This document shows positions 44,105 through 53,546 of a stretch of DNA of 64,000 nucleotides, piece after piece. Position 1 is the stretch's first letter, and each line of letters begins with the position of its first letter. The stretch covers positions 3,048,377 through 3,112,376 of the forward strand of contig KB906725.1 in the NCBI GenBank assembly GCA_000381565.1, in the 5' to 3' direction. The notes below the pieces were generated by a model that saw only the letters and a program-made list of their open reading frames with translations, ran no database searches and had not been told where the DNA came from. The DNA is from Oxalobacteraceae bacterium AB_14. GTDB lineage: Bacteria; Pseudomonadota; Gammaproteobacteria; Burkholderiales; Burkholderiaceae_D. The position numbers were made by a program, and so were the translations under genes.

Positions 44105-44896
44105 TCAGAAGGCGCTTTTGATGACGCCGCCGTCGACGCGGAGCGCCGCGCCCGTGGTGGCCGATGCCAACGGGCTGGCCACGTAGGCCACCAGCGAGGC
44201 CACCTCCTGCGGCGTGCCGAAGCGTTTAATCAATGAAGTGGGGCGTACGTGATCGAAGAACTCCGCTTCGATCTGATCGAGGCTCTTGTCGCTGGCGCGC
44301 GCCATGCCTTCGACGAAGTCGCCGACGCCGCGCGATTTGGTCGGCCCCGGCAGCACGCTGTTGACCGTGATCCCCGTGCCGGCGACGGCTTCCGCCAGGC
44401 CGCGCGACACGGCGAGTTGGGCGGTTTTGGTCATGCCGTAGTGGATCATCTCGGTAGGGATCTGCACCGCGCTTTCGCTGGAGATGAAGATGATGCGTCC
44501 CCAGTTCAGCCGCTTCATCTCCGGCAGTACCAGCCGCGCAAGGCGCACGCCGCTCAGGACATTGACGTCAAAGAAGTGCAGCCAGTCCTGGTCGGGAATA
44601 TCTTCGAAAGCCTTGGGCTCAAAGATGCCGAGGTTGTTGACCAGGATGCTGATGCCCGCATGCTGATGAACGAGCTCCTTTGCCGCATCGGCCTGACTAA
44701 GGTCGGCGGCATAGCCGTGGACCGTACCGTGCGTCTCCGCGCGCATGCGCTCCACCGCCTCGTCGACCGCTGCCTGCGTCCTGCCGTTGACGATCACGCT
44801 GGCGCCCTCCCGCGCCAGCGTGGACGCGATCGCGTAGCCGATGCCGGCCGTGCTCCCGCTGACCAATGCCAGCTTGCCATTGAGTTGTAAGTCCAT
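44105..44896 (-). CDS. Short-chain dehydrogenase/reductase
   Basis: This 263-aa enzyme starts at ATG 44896, with AAAGGAGAA before it. It is a classical SDR: cofactor motif VSGSTAGIGYAIA (GxxxGxG), NNLGIFEP (NNAG variant), FISSESAVQIP with the catalytic Ser, YGMTKTAQ (YxxxK) and the C-terminal VASLVAYVASPLASATTGAALRVDGG. It likely reduces or oxidises a small carbonyl or alcohol with NAD(P). It is co-transcribed with the hydrolase at 43169-44074. The substrate is unknown. Confidence 0.9.
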   Translation of the reverse strand: MDLQLNGKLALVSGSTAGIGYAIASTLAREGASVIVNGRTQAAVDEAVERMRAETHGTVHGYAADLSQADAAKELVHQHAGISILVNNLGIFEPKAFEDIPDQDWLHFFDVNVLSGVRLARLVLPEMKRLNWGRIIFISSESAVQIPTEMIHYGMTKTAQLAVSRGLAEAVAGTGITVNSVLPGPTKSRGVGDFVEGMARASDKSLDQIEAEFFDHVRPTSLIKRFGTPQEVASLVAYVASPLASATTGAALRVDGGVIKSAF

Positions 44897-45026
44897 GTCG
44901 ATTCTCCTTTCAGTGTCCACACAGGATATCGAGGCACGGAGCTTAAACATACACCCTATCGGGTAGATATCTTCTATACAATCTCCAGCATGGAAGTTGC
45001 ATAGCTATAACTTGTTATTAATAAAC

Positions 45027-47996
45027 ATGATGAAGAATTTATTGTCGGCCTATCGCCGCGCAGCGCTGGCCTGTTGGGTGGCGCTTTGCTGCGGCGCGTT
45101 GCCGACGGTCTGCCGGTCGCAGAGCCTGTCCCCGCCTGCTATCAATCTGCATCACACCAGCTGGAGTGCCCGCGACGGTGCGCCAGCATTGATACTATCG
45201 ATGACACAGACCAGTGACGGCTGGTTGTGGCTGGGCGGGCCGGGCGGACTGTATCGCTTCGATGGCGTGCGGTTCGAACAGTTCGCGCCGGCCAACGCTG
45301 CTTTGCCGACCAAGAACGTCAGCCTGGTCAATGCGGTGGCGGGCGGCGGATTGTGGATAGGCTATCGCACTGGCGGGGCCAGCTTTTTACAGCACGGGCG
45401 CCTACGCAACTACGGTGAAGCGGAAGGCCTGCCCAGCCGCGCCGTGTGGGGACTCGAGCAAGACGGCAGCGGCCGCATGTGGGCGGCTACCGCGCTGGGC
45501 TTGTTCTACCTGGATGGCGACCGCTGGCAGAAGCCGGCCAGTTCATGGCGCCTGGCCGACCGCGCTTACAAGACGCTGATGCGCGACCGGCATGGCGTAC
45601 TGTGGGCGCAAGGCGATGCCGGCGTGTATACCCTCGAACCGGGCCAGACCAGCTTTGCCAGGGCCGCTGTCGACAGCGGCACCGGCGTGTTGTTCGAGCT
45701 CCCGGATGGCAATGTGGTCAGCTGGGATGCGCTGCACGGCCGCCTTCGTCTGCTGACGGGCGCCAGGCAAAACACAGCGTATCGGCAATGGGGTGCGCTG
45801 GGTGATCCCGGCAGCCTGCTGGTCGATCGCCACGGCGATCTCTGGGTGGGCCTGCTGGAGGGCCTCGAATATCGCACGGCGCGGGGCGTCGCCTGGGCGG
45901 CGCCGCAACAGGGCTTGAGCGGGCGCTCCGTGGGCGCCATCTTCGAGGACCGGGAGGGCGATATCTGGGCGTCGACGTCCAATGGAATCGACCGCTTTCG
46001 CCACCAGCGCGCGACCAGGCTGGAGGTGCCCGAGGCGGCCATCGGCGGCGGCATGCTGGCCGATGACCGCGGCGGCGTCTGGATCGGCAGCTACCATGTT
46101 TCCGCGAGCGAGAGCGGCCAGGTCAGCGCCAGGCCGCTCTGGCCGTTGGGCGGCGGCGGTTGGGATAACGTTCTGACCACGCTGACCCGCACCAGCGATG
46201 GCGCGCTGTGGGGCGCCGGGTTCGGGCCCCTGCGGCGCATCCAGGGCGCGGACAGCCGGCAGCTTGCCTTGCCGGCCGCGACAGGCGGGGTCAGGGTACG
46301 TGCGCTGTTGGCGGACAAGGACGATGGCCTGCTGGCGGCACTGTTTCAGCACGGCTTATACCGCCGCGATCCGCGCGGGCAGTGGGCCAGGATCGGCGAC
46401 GAGGGGGAGGTCAATGTGATGGCCCGCTCCGACGCCGCAGGGCTGTGGCTCGGCTACCACTCCGGCCAGGTGGTCCATGCGCTAGGCGCCGCGTGGCGCC
46501 GCTACGGCCCGGCCGAAGGATTGGCGCTGGGGACGGTGATGGCGCTGCATCTGCACGGCAAGCACGTATGGGCGGGCGGCGAAAATGGCCTGGCGTTGTT
46601 GGGCGCCGACCGCTTCGACCGGCTCAGCGGCGTCAACGGCGAGACGTTTGACGGTATTTCCGGCATCGTCGAACTGGCCAACGGCGATCTCTGGCTGAAT
46701 GCCTTCGCCGGCCTGTTCTGCGTCCCGGCCGCGGAGGTGGCGAAGTTCGCGCAGCGGCGCGATTACCGCGTGCAGTACGAGCGGCTGGACCAATTGGATG
46801 GGCTGGAGGGTAGCGCCCCCTACATCGCACCCTCGCCGTCGCTGGTACTGGCGTCCGATTCGCGCCTGTGGATAGCACGCTCCACCGGCCTGTTCCTTCT
46901 GAATCCCGGCGAGCCGCTGCCGCCTGCTCCCAGGCTGCCTGTCATCATCAAGACGCTGGGGCCGCCCGGAGATGTCAAGCCGCTGCAGCAGCCGCTGCGC
47001 TTTGCGCCGGGCAGTTCCGCGCTGCAGATCGATTACACCATTCCCGTGCTATCGATCCCGGAACGCCTGCGCTTCCGATACCGCCTGCAGGAGGTTGACG
47101 CGGCATGGCAGGATGCGGGCGCGCGCCGCAGCGCCTATTACAGCAACCTCGCGCCTGGCGACTACCATTTCAGCGTGACCGTGTCGGACTACAACGGCAA
47201 ATGGTCGGACGCGGTCACCACCGTCGAGTTTGCGATAGCGCCCCAAGCCACGCAGACCTGGTGGTTCAGGGCGCTGTGCGTGCTTAGTCTGCTTGTGGCC
47301 GTCTGCCTGGTCTATCGATGGCGTATCGGGCAGCTGGGCAGGCAGATGGCGGTCCGCCTGCAGGAGCGGGTCAACGAGCGTGAGCGGATTGCCAGGGAGT
47401 TGCACGACACCTTGCTGCAATCGGTGCAGGCGCTGGTGCTGCATGTGCATGCTGCATTGCTGAAACTGCCGGCGAAAGACACGGCCCGGCTGCAGATTGA
47501 AACCGCCTTGCAGCAGGCCGACGAGGTGCTCGACGAGGGGCGCGGGCGGATACGTGAACTGCGCGGGGAAGACGCCGGCAAACTGTGCTTTGCGGACGCG
47601 GTGCTGGCTGCGGCAGCGCGCCTGCGGCGTGGCGATACCGGTCCGGTTCGCCTGACGATTTCCGGCACCGCCCGCCCGCTCGATGCGATGATCCAGGAGG
47701 AAGCCCTGGCGATCGTCACCGAGGCGGTGGCGAACGCCTATGCCCACGCCGAGGCGTCTAAAATAGAAGCCGAGCTGCACTACGGCAGGCGGGAGTTCCG
47801 CTGCATCGTGAGGGACGACGGCATCGGCATTCCCGGCGCCGTTCTCAACGATGGCGGGCGCCAGAATCATTGGGGCCTGCGCGGCATGTACGAGCGCGCT
47901 GCCAGGATCGGTGCCAAACTGGTGGTGTACAGTGGCGAGGGCGGCGGGACGGCGTGGCAGCTGGATTTGCCGGCCGTGCTGGCCTATACCCGATAG
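45027..47996 (+). CDS. Two-component regulator propeller histidine kinase (NarX-type output)
   Basis: A 989-aa sensor. A signal/TM at the N-terminus is followed by two seven-bladed Reg_prop propellers (roughly 45-630) with repeats such as GLEQDGSGRMWAATALGLF and FEDREGDIWASTSNGIDRF, then a Y_Y_Y domain (about 690-755; FRYRLQEVDAAW, YSNLAPGDYHFSVTV). One TM lies near 760-785. The HisKA_3 domain has ERERIARELHDTLLQSVQAL with the phospho-His, and the HATPase_c domain has N and G boxes (IVTEAVANAYAHA, DDGIGIPG). No clear ribosome site marks ATG 45027. The response regulator follows after 59 bp. Confidence 0.9.
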   Translation: MMKNLLSAYRRAALACWVALCCGALPTVCRSQSLSPPAINLHHTSWSARDGAPALILSMTQTSDGWLWLGGPGGLYRFDGVRFEQFAPANAALPTKNVSLVNAVAGGGLWIGYRTGGASFLQHGRLRNYGEAEGLPSRAVWGLEQDGSGRMWAATALGLFYLDGDRWQKPASSWRLADRAYKTLMRDRHGVLWAQGDAGVYTLEPGQTSFARAAVDSGTGVLFELPDGNVVSWDALHGRLRLLTGARQNTAYRQWGALGDPGSLLVDRHGDLWVGLLEGLEYRTARGVAWAAPQQGLSGRSVGAIFEDREGDIWASTSNGIDRFRHQRATRLEVPEAAIGGGMLADDRGGVWIGSYHVSASESGQVSARPLWPLGGGGWDNVLTTLTRTSDGALWGAGFGPLRRIQGADSRQLALPAATGGVRVRALLADKDDGLLAALFQHGLYRRDPRGQWARIGDEGEVNVMARSDAAGLWLGYHSGQVVHALGAAWRRYGPAEGLALGTVMALHLHGKHVWAGGENGLALLGADRFDRLSGVNGETFDGISGIVELANGDLWLNAFAGLFCVPAAEVAKFAQRRDYRVQYERLDQLDGLEGSAPYIAPSPSLVLASDSRLWIARSTGLFLLNPGEPLPPAPRLPVIIKTLGPPGDVKPLQQPLRFAPGSSALQIDYTIPVLSIPERLRFRYRLQEVDAAWQDAGARRSAYYSNLAPGDYHFSVTVSDYNGKWSDAVTTVEFAIAPQATQTWWFRALCVLSLLVAVCLVYRWRIGQLGRQMAVRLQERVNERERIARELHDTLLQSVQALVLHVHAALLKLPAKDTARLQIETALQQADEVLDEGRGRIRELRGEDAGKLCFADAVLAAAARLRRGDTGPVRLTISGTARPLDAMIQEEALAIVTEAVANAYAHAEASKIEAELHYGRREFRCIVRDDGIGIPGAVLNDGGRQNHWGLRGMYERAARIGAKLVVYSGEGGGTAWQLDLPAVLAYTR

Positions 47997-48055
47997 TGTG
48001 ATGCGCGGCGGCGCTGCCGGTGATACGCTCGCGCGACAAGCACAGGAGCATAGTC

Positions 48056-48682
48056 ATGGAGAGTGAACCGATTAGCGTCATGATTGCCGACGACCATCCC
48101 TTGATGCGCAGCGGGATAGCGGCGGTGCTGTCGTCCAATCCGAAATTCTCGGTGGTGGCCGAGGCGGGCGATGGCGACGCCGCCGTCGAGCTGTATCAAC
48201 GATGGCGCCCGGATGTCACCTTGATGGATTTGCAGATGCCCGGACTGAACGGCATCGAGGCCACCAGCGCGATACGCCGCATCAACCCTGCGGCCCGCAT
48301 CATCATCCTCACCACATTCGGCGGCGATGTGCAGGTGGTGCGCGGTCTGAAGGCCGGGGCGGCCGGCTACGTGCTGAAGAACCTGGCCCGCACCGCGTTG
48401 AGCGACTACATCGTTTCCGTGCATGCCGGTCAGCGGCTGTTGCCGCCGCCCGTCGCGGCCAGCCTGGCGACCGGTTTTCAACTCGACACGTTAAGCAAGC
48501 GCGAGATCGAGGTGCTACGCCTGGTCGGCGACGGCAATTCGAACCAACGCGTGGCCGATCAGCTGGGCTTGAGCGAGGACACCATCAAGGCGCATATGAA
48601 GGCCGTCCTGCACAAGCTCGACGCGCGCGACCGCACGCACGCGGTGATGATCGCCATGCGGCGCGGCTATTGGGAAAACTGA
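48056..48682 (+). CDS. NarL/FixJ-family response regulator
   Basis: This 208-aa regulator has a receiver domain with the acidic pair MIADDHP, the phospho-acceptor Asp in PDVTLMDLQMPG, the Thr in IIILTTFG and the Lys in AAGYVLKN. A GerE helix-turn-helix follows (TLSKREIEVLRLVGDGNSNQ, SEDTIKAHMKAVLHKL). It is the cognate partner of the upstream propeller kinase. AGGAGCA precedes the ATG at 48056. The two secreted proteins directly downstream are plausible targets. Confidence 0.93.
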   Translation: MESEPISVMIADDHPLMRSGIAAVLSSNPKFSVVAEAGDGDAAVELYQRWRPDVTLMDLQMPGLNGIEATSAIRRINPAARIIILTTFGGDVQVVRGLKAGAAGYVLKNLARTALSDYIVSVHAGQRLLPPPVAASLATGFQLDTLSKREIEVLRLVGDGNSNQRVADQLGLSEDTIKAHMKAVLHKLDARDRTHAVMIAMRRGYWEN

Positions 48683-48795
48683 GCGGTTTTCAATACACGA
48701 TCGGGCCAGCGACACACCGACTTATGGCGGAGCGACCGGCGCGGCGTTCCTGCCTATACTGGATTTTTGCCATCGAGTGAAAGGAAGGTATCGCT

Positions 48796-50013
48796 ATGAA
48801 CACCCCAGGCAGGTTGCTGTTGAGTCTACTCCTTGCCATCCGCTCCGTCCAAGCGGCGCCGCCCGCCATGCAGTCGGCCAGCAAGCTCAGTTTCGGCGAC
48901 GCGAACACGCTGTTTGTCGCGGACTGGAAGGGCGCGCGCATTTTTGCGCTGCCGGTGCCAACGCCGGCGCGCCCGGCTGGCAAGCCGTTCAATCTGATGG
49001 ACGTGCAGGCGCCGATCGCCAAGGCGCTGGGCGTAGCGCCGACGGCGCTGCGCTTCGAGGACCTGGCCGTGCAGCCGGACAGCGAACTGGCATACGTCGC
49101 GCTGACCGTACGTGGCGCCAGGGGCCAGGGCAAGCCCGCCATCGTCAGCATCGATGCGGCGGGCAAAGTCAGGCGGCTCGATCTGGCCGGCGCCTCGGGG
49201 TCGGCCGCCATTACCGATGCGCCGACGGCCGACGTGGCTTTCTGGCGCGACATGCCCCAACAGACCCTCACCGTGACTGATATGCGCTACCACCAGAACA
49301 AGCTGTATGTGGCCGGCCTGTCGAACCGCAGCTTCGCCTCAACCTTGCGGGTGTACGACTATCCGTTCAGCGGCAAGGCCAGCGCCACCACGATCGAGAT
49401 GTATCATCCGGTGCACAACCAGATCGAAACCCGCGCGCCCATCCGCAGCATGACGGTCATGACCATAGGCGGCGAGCCCACGCTGGTGGCGGCCTATACC
49501 TGTACGCCGCTGGTCACCATTCCGCTCAAGGATTTGAAGGATGGCGCGCATATCGCCGCCAGGACCGTGGGGGAACTGGGCTGGGGTAGCGCGCCCAACG
49601 GTTTGGTGAGCTTCAAGGTGGGCGAGGCGGAATATGCCCTGCTGGTCAATTCCAGCCGATCGGCCGACCTGTTGAGCGCGTCCGATCTGGCCAGCGCCGC
49701 CGCCGCGCCGGGCCTGAATACGCCGATCGAATGGCCGTCCAAGCCCTATCTCGGCGTCAAGGCGAACATGACACCGATGTCGGCGGTGATGCGGATTGAT
49801 AACCTGAATGCGCAGTTGCTGCTGGCGCTGCGCCGCTCGGACGCTGGCGGCGAAATGCAGCTGGTGTCGATTCCCAAGGGCGGCTACCTGCGTCTGAGCG
49901 ACTTCGTCAACGAATACGATTTCCCTGACTACCGTTATCCGGACGGTGATAAATTCCGCGACTTCCACAAATATGCGCGCACCATCGAGGGCTATCCTGA
50001 ACTGGCCCGCTAG
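48796..50013 (+). CDS. Secreted propeller-like protein of unknown function (405 aa)
   Basis: The product has a signal peptide (LLLSLLLAIRSVQAAP) and a beta-rich body with blade-like stretches: LSFGDANTLFVADWKGARIFALPV, LRFEDLAVQPDSELAYVAL, MRYHQNKLYVAGLSNRSFASTLRVYDYPF and QLLLALRRSDAGGEMQLVSIPKGG. It looks like a periplasmic beta-propeller without a catalytic signature. The next gene overlaps its end by 41 bp, so the two are probably translated together and may form a complex. AAGGAAGG precedes the ATG at 48796. Confidence 0.75.
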   Translation: MNTPGRLLLSLLLAIRSVQAAPPAMQSASKLSFGDANTLFVADWKGARIFALPVPTPARPAGKPFNLMDVQAPIAKALGVAPTALRFEDLAVQPDSELAYVALTVRGARGQGKPAIVSIDAAGKVRRLDLAGASGSAAITDAPTADVAFWRDMPQQTLTVTDMRYHQNKLYVAGLSNRSFASTLRVYDYPFSGKASATTIEMYHPVHNQIETRAPIRSMTVMTIGGEPTLVAAYTCTPLVTIPLKDLKDGAHIAARTVGELGWGSAPNGLVSFKVGEAEYALLVNSSRSADLLSASDLASAAAAPGLNTPIEWPSKPYLGVKANMTPMSAVMRIDNLNAQLLLALRRSDAGGEMQLVSIPKGGYLRLSDFVNEYDFPDYRYPDGDKFRDFHKYARTIEGYPELAR

Positions 50014-50746
50014 CGCGGCGGCGCTGGCATTGGCGCTGGCGCCGGCGCCGCCGCCGGCCGCCAGCGTGACGCCCTCCGGAGCGGCGGTGGCGGAAAACCT
50101 GTTGCGCATCGAACTGCGCCTCGACCGGCCGCTGGCGGCGCCGCTGGATATGGCCCACGTCGTGCTGCTCGACAGCGCCGGCGCACCGATCCGTGACGCC
50201 TTCTTCGACCTGCCGCTGTCCGACCAGAACGGCATGAAGGCGACCCTGTTGCTGCATCCTGGGCGCATCAAGAGCGGCGTGGGGCCCAACTTGGCGGTGG
50301 GGCCGGCCTTGCGCAGCGGCCAGTCCGTTACCCTGCGCATCGACGATCCGCAACTTGGCCGGCCACTGGAGCAGCATTGGTGGGTAACGGCGCCGCTGCG
50401 CCAGCGCATCGATCCGCAACAATGGCTGGTGAAGACGGCCCGGCGTGGCGGTCGGCAGCCGCTGCGCGTCATGCTTGCCGCGGCGCTGGACGGCGCCGCC
50501 GCTGCCTTGATTGCCGTGCAGGGGCCGGACGGGCGGCGTGTGTCCGGCGCCGCCACGCTGACGGCGGGTGAGCGGGAATGGCGTTTCACGCCGACGCGGC
50601 AGTGGCGTTCCGGGGCGTACCTGTTGCGCATCCATCCGCAGCTGGAAGATCCTCAGGGCAATCGCTTGTGTTCCGCCTTTGAGCAGGCCGGGCAGAGCGC
50701 GCTGCCGTGCGAGGATGAAGGCCGGCTGGCCTTCGTGATCGATTGA
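49973..50746 (+). CDS. Exported beta-sandwich-like protein of unknown function (257 aa)
   Basis: The ATG at 49973 lies inside the end of the preceding gene (41-bp overlap in another frame). It gives an Ala-rich N-terminal signal (ASAAALALALAPAPPPAAS). The body carries Ig- or cadherin-like strands (LLRIELRLDRPLAAPLDMA, VTLRIDDPQLGRPLEQHWWV, EREWRFTPTRQWRSGAYLLRI). The end contains two Cys (LCSAFEQ, LPCEDEGR) that could form a disulfide. I do not recognise the family; the overlap suggests it works with the upstream propeller-like protein. Confidence 0.7.
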   Translation: MRAPSRAILNWPASAAALALALAPAPPPAASVTPSGAAVAENLLRIELRLDRPLAAPLDMAHVVLLDSAGAPIRDAFFDLPLSDQNGMKATLLLHPGRIKSGVGPNLAVGPALRSGQSVTLRIDDPQLGRPLEQHWWVTAPLRQRIDPQQWLVKTARRGGRQPLRVMLAAALDGAAAALIAVQGPDGRRVSGAATLTAGEREWRFTPTRQWRSGAYLLRIHPQLEDPQGNRLCSAFEQAGQSALPCEDEGRLAFVID

Positions 50747-50782
50747 GCCGGGCGGGATAGGCGCTCAGCATTCGAGCCGGGG

Positions 50783-50995
50783 CTACTTGGCCGGCCGGGG
50801 CCCGCCTGGCGGGACGGCGCGCGGACTGGCCGCGCCGAACAACGCTTCGACCATCGGGTCGCGCCGTATTGTCAGCTTGTTGGCGCGCAGCGGCTGGATG
50901 ATGTCGTCGACCAGCCGGTGAACGCGGCTGCCTTCGCGGCTGATCGTCACGCTCAAGGTGGGACCGCTGTAATTGTCCATCGTCATAAGCTCCAT
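50783..50995 (-). CDS. Small protein of unknown function (70 aa)
   Basis: The start codon at 50995 follows AGGAGAAAAAGC, a strong ribosome site. The product begins MELMTMDNYSGPTLSVTISR, continues with EGSRVHRLVDDIIQPLRANK and ends in a Pro/Gly/Arg tail. It is 22 bp downstream of the PaaX-like gene in the same direction and may be the last gene of that operon. No known family was recognised. Confidence 0.6.
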   Translation of the reverse strand: MELMTMDNYSGPTLSVTISREGSRVHRLVDDIIQPLRANKLTIRRDPMVEALFGAASPRAVPPGGPRPAK

Positions 50996-51017
50996 GCTTT
51001 TTCTCCTAATTGGTTGG

Positions 51018-51950
51018 TCATGCCGTGATCAGTTTGTCCGACGACAGCATCGGCCGCCGCAATCTCGGGGCGCTGGCCGGCGTGGTTTCGCTGGCGGCGC
51101 TGCCCAGCGCCAGGATGTGGCGGCGCGCCTGTCCCGCGCAGCGGCAATACAGCGCCACATAGGTCTGGTAGGCCGCCATCGCCGGCCAGGCGGCGGGCAG
51201 CAATTCATGCGGCAGCAGCGGATCGCTGCGGCGGCAGTGCTGGTAGCCGTGGCTGACCAGCAGCCGCACCATGAAGGCCTGCTCGTCGCTGATCGCGCCC
51301 GGCTGGTCGAGCAGCGCGCGCAGGGGCTCGAAGCGTTGCAGGAATTGCCGGTAGAGCGCGGCGGTGCCGTCGAGGTCCCAGTCGGTGCGGCCGAACAGCG
51401 GCTGGCGCGTGGCCGCGGCCAGTTGCGCGCCGCTCACGTCGAACAAGGCCAGGCCCAGTTCTTCCGCCGCCGGCATGGCGCCGTCCAGCGCGCTGCGATA
51501 GGCGCTCGGGCGCGCCAGCAGGTTGGGCGCCAGCAGGCAGTAGTCCAGGGCCAGCAAGCGCTTGCGGGTGGCGGCGTAGCGCGCCGCGTTGATGCCGCCG
51601 GTGTTGACCAGGATAGTCCAGTCTTCGGCAAAGCTGCGCTCCGGCGGGATGTTGTGGCGCTGGCGCGCGGCCCACACCGCCGCCGCCGTGGCCGGGGCCA
51701 GCTGGCACAGGCTGCGGCGGCCGTGGCGTTCGACCCGCAGCGCCTGGTGATCGGCCAGGCGGCACAGGGCGGTGCGGATCGCCCGTTCCTGGAAGCCCAG
51801 CGGTTGCATCAGCGCGATGGCGCTGCCCAGCCATTGGCTCTTTTGCCCGAACAGCTGGGCTTCGCTGAACATCAGTATCAGCATGGTGTTCAGGCGCGGC
51901 CTGGCTTGCAGCAGGCAGGTTTCGATGTGGCTTGCGGTGGTGTTGCTCAT
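51018..51950 (-). CDS. PaaX-family transcriptional repressor
   Basis: This 310-aa protein follows the PaaX layout: an N-terminal winged helix (LFGQKSQWLGSAIALMQPLGFQERAIRTALCRLADHQ), the central Cas2-like PaaX domain (FAEDWTILVNTGG, ALDYCLLAPNLLARP) and the C-terminal region (AISDEQAFMVRLLVSHGYQHCRRSDPLLPHELLPAAWPA). Classical PaaX senses phenylacetyl-CoA, but here it ends an operon of hemerythrin, DUF2249 and a 12-TM protein, so it may have another ligand. It starts 7 bp after the 12-TM gene. Confidence 0.88.
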   Translation of the reverse strand: MSNTTASHIETCLLQARPRLNTMLILMFSEAQLFGQKSQWLGSAIALMQPLGFQERAIRTALCRLADHQALRVERHGRRSLCQLAPATAAAVWAARQRHNIPPERSFAEDWTILVNTGGINAARYAATRKRLLALDYCLLAPNLLARPSAYRSALDGAMPAAEELGLALFDVSGAQLAAATRQPLFGRTDWDLDGTAALYRQFLQRFEPLRALLDQPGAISDEQAFMVRLLVSHGYQHCRRSDPLLPHELLPAAWPAMAAYQTYVALYCRCAGQARRHILALGSAASETTPASAPRLRRPMLSSDKLITA

Positions 51951-51957
51951 GTGTTGC

Positions 51958-53289
51958 TCATGTGGTTGCCGTGACAGTGAGTGGGAGCTTGGAAGCGGGG
52001 CGCAGGCGCCGGTACAGGCGCAGCGCGGTGGCCAGGTTGTACCAGAGCCACAGGCAGGCGACGCCCATCAGCGCGGCGGCCGGCCGCGCCAGCAGGTCCG
52101 GGCGCCAGCAGGCGGCGGCCAGCAGCAGCAGGGCCAGTGCGTGGGTGCGGAATTGCCGGTGCGCGGCGCGCTCGGGGATGATCTTGTTGATGCCGGGAAG
52201 CTTGGGCTGGCCGGGCGCGGCGCTTTCCTGCAGGTGGTACCAGGTCAGGAAGGGCACGATCTTGTACAGCATGCCGGCGATGGCGGACAGCGCGAAGCCG
52301 GCGATCAGCAGCACGCCCAGCAACAGCGGCCGCAGATTGTCGTGCGCGTCGAGCGGCCACAGCCACAGCGCCAGCGCCGCCAGCAGGCTGGCCATGGCCG
52401 TGCGCCAGTACAGCGTGGTGGGATCGGCGCTGGGACGCTTGCGGCGCGCCAGCAAGCCCAGCGTGACGGCGCCGAACGCCGCGTAGCCGGCCACCAGCAG
52501 CAACAGGCACACCTGATGGAACAGCTGCGCCGGTCCGCGCAGCCCGCTGCTGATCGACGCCGACGCCAGCAGCAGGAACATGGTGGTGGTGAAGCCGCCG
52601 GTCAGCAGCGGCGGATAGGGCGGGGTCACCATGAACATCGGCACCACCTGGTAGGCGATGGCGATCACCAGCAAGCCCACCCAGCCCAGCAGGCCCCACA
52701 TCGCGTGCAGGTCGGTCAGGCGTTGCAGCGGCAGGCCCGCCAGCGCGGGGAAGGCGAAGGCGCCGGCCAGCAGGCCGCCCAGCAGGGTCGTGATGGCCAG
52801 CGAGGCCAGCGACAGCCGGATGCCCGGCAGCACCGGGCCGGCGCCGGAGCCGCGCCGCCGCAGCGCCAGCGCGCAGGCGGCGACGAACAGCAGCAAGGTC
52901 GCCAGCAGCAGCGCCAGCGCGCAGCGGAACAGCAGGGCTTGCTCCAGCCAGAAGGCGGCCGCCAGCAACAGCGTGCCCAGGCACAGGCCGAGGTGGACCA
53001 CGCCGCCCACCACGCCGACCCGCGGCAGCGCCACGCCGGCCACCACCGGCAGCAGCTGCAACAGCGCGCCCACCATCGTCATGCTGAGGCAACCGAGCAC
53101 CATCAGATGCGTCAGTGCCAAGGTCAGCGGCGACCAGCGCGTCAGCAGCGCGGCCGGGCCCTGCCACGCCAACAGCGCGGCCGCCAGCGCCGCAAACAGC
53201 GGCGCGGTCAGGAAATAGCGCAGCGGCAGCGACAAACGGGGATTGAGGTCGAACGACAGTGCGCGTTGTGGAGCGTCGGCGGACTTCAT
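51958..53289 (-). CDS. 12-TM membrane protein related to heme-copper oxidase subunit I/NnrS
   Basis: A 443-aa polytopic protein with about 12 hydrophobic helices. Histidines lie at helix positions typical of heme- or copper-binding relatives: LALTHLMVLGCLSM, LTDLHAMWGLLGWVGLLVIAIAYQVVPMF, LFHQVCLLL and FLTWYHLQESAA. It resembles the cytochrome-oxidase-like membrane proteins seen with nitric-oxide response genes. A role in nitric oxide or low-oxygen protection is an inference from its operon with hemerythrin and DUF2249 under an FNR box. Its start overlaps the DUF2249 stop (ATGA). Confidence 0.75.
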   Translation of the reverse strand: MKSADAPQRALSFDLNPRLSLPLRYFLTAPLFAALAAALLAWQGPAALLTRWSPLTLALTHLMVLGCLSMTMVGALLQLLPVVAGVALPRVGVVGGVVHLGLCLGTLLLAAAFWLEQALLFRCALALLLATLLLFVAACALALRRRGSGAGPVLPGIRLSLASLAITTLLGGLLAGAFAFPALAGLPLQRLTDLHAMWGLLGWVGLLVIAIAYQVVPMFMVTPPYPPLLTGGFTTTMFLLLASASISSGLRGPAQLFHQVCLLLLVAGYAAFGAVTLGLLARRKRPSADPTTLYWRTAMASLLAALALWLWPLDAHDNLRPLLLGVLLIAGFALSAIAGMLYKIVPFLTWYHLQESAAPGQPKLPGINKIIPERAAHRQFRTHALALLLLAAACWRPDLLARPAAALMGVACLWLWYNLATALRLYRRLRPASKLPLTVTATT

Positions 53290-53546
53290 GCGGCGGGTGC
53301 GTCGGGAACCAGCCAGATCAGCACTTCGTAGCGCAAGTCCGCTTGCGCCGTGGTGCGATGCTGGTAGCCGTAGCGCCGCAGGATCTGGTACAGCGGCAGC
53401 GGATCGCGGTCGATCAGCACGCGCAGGCGTTCGTCCGGGCCCAGCTGGTCGAGCGCGTCGAGGATGCGCACCATCGGTTCCGGCGGCTCCAGGCCGCCCA
53501 CATCGAGCAGGCGCACGTTGGCGGCGGCTTCCTGTAGCGAGCTCAT
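53286..53546 (-). CDS. DUF2249 domain protein
   Basis: This 86-aa protein is a single DUF2249 (TusA-like) domain: LLDVGGLEPPEPMVRILDALDQL, then RLRVLIDRDPLPLYQILRRYGY and a C-terminal strand (YEVLIWLVP). The CPxP of TusA is replaced by EPPEPM, as usual in this family. Such domains accompany hemerythrins and nitrogen-oxide genes. Its ATG overlaps the hemerythrin stop (ATGA), and its own stop overlaps the next start the same way. Confidence 0.88.
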   Translation of the reverse strand: MSSLQEAAANVRLLDVGGLEPPEPMVRILDALDQLGPDERLRVLIDRDPLPLYQILRRYGYQHRTTAQADLRYEVLIWLVPDAPAA

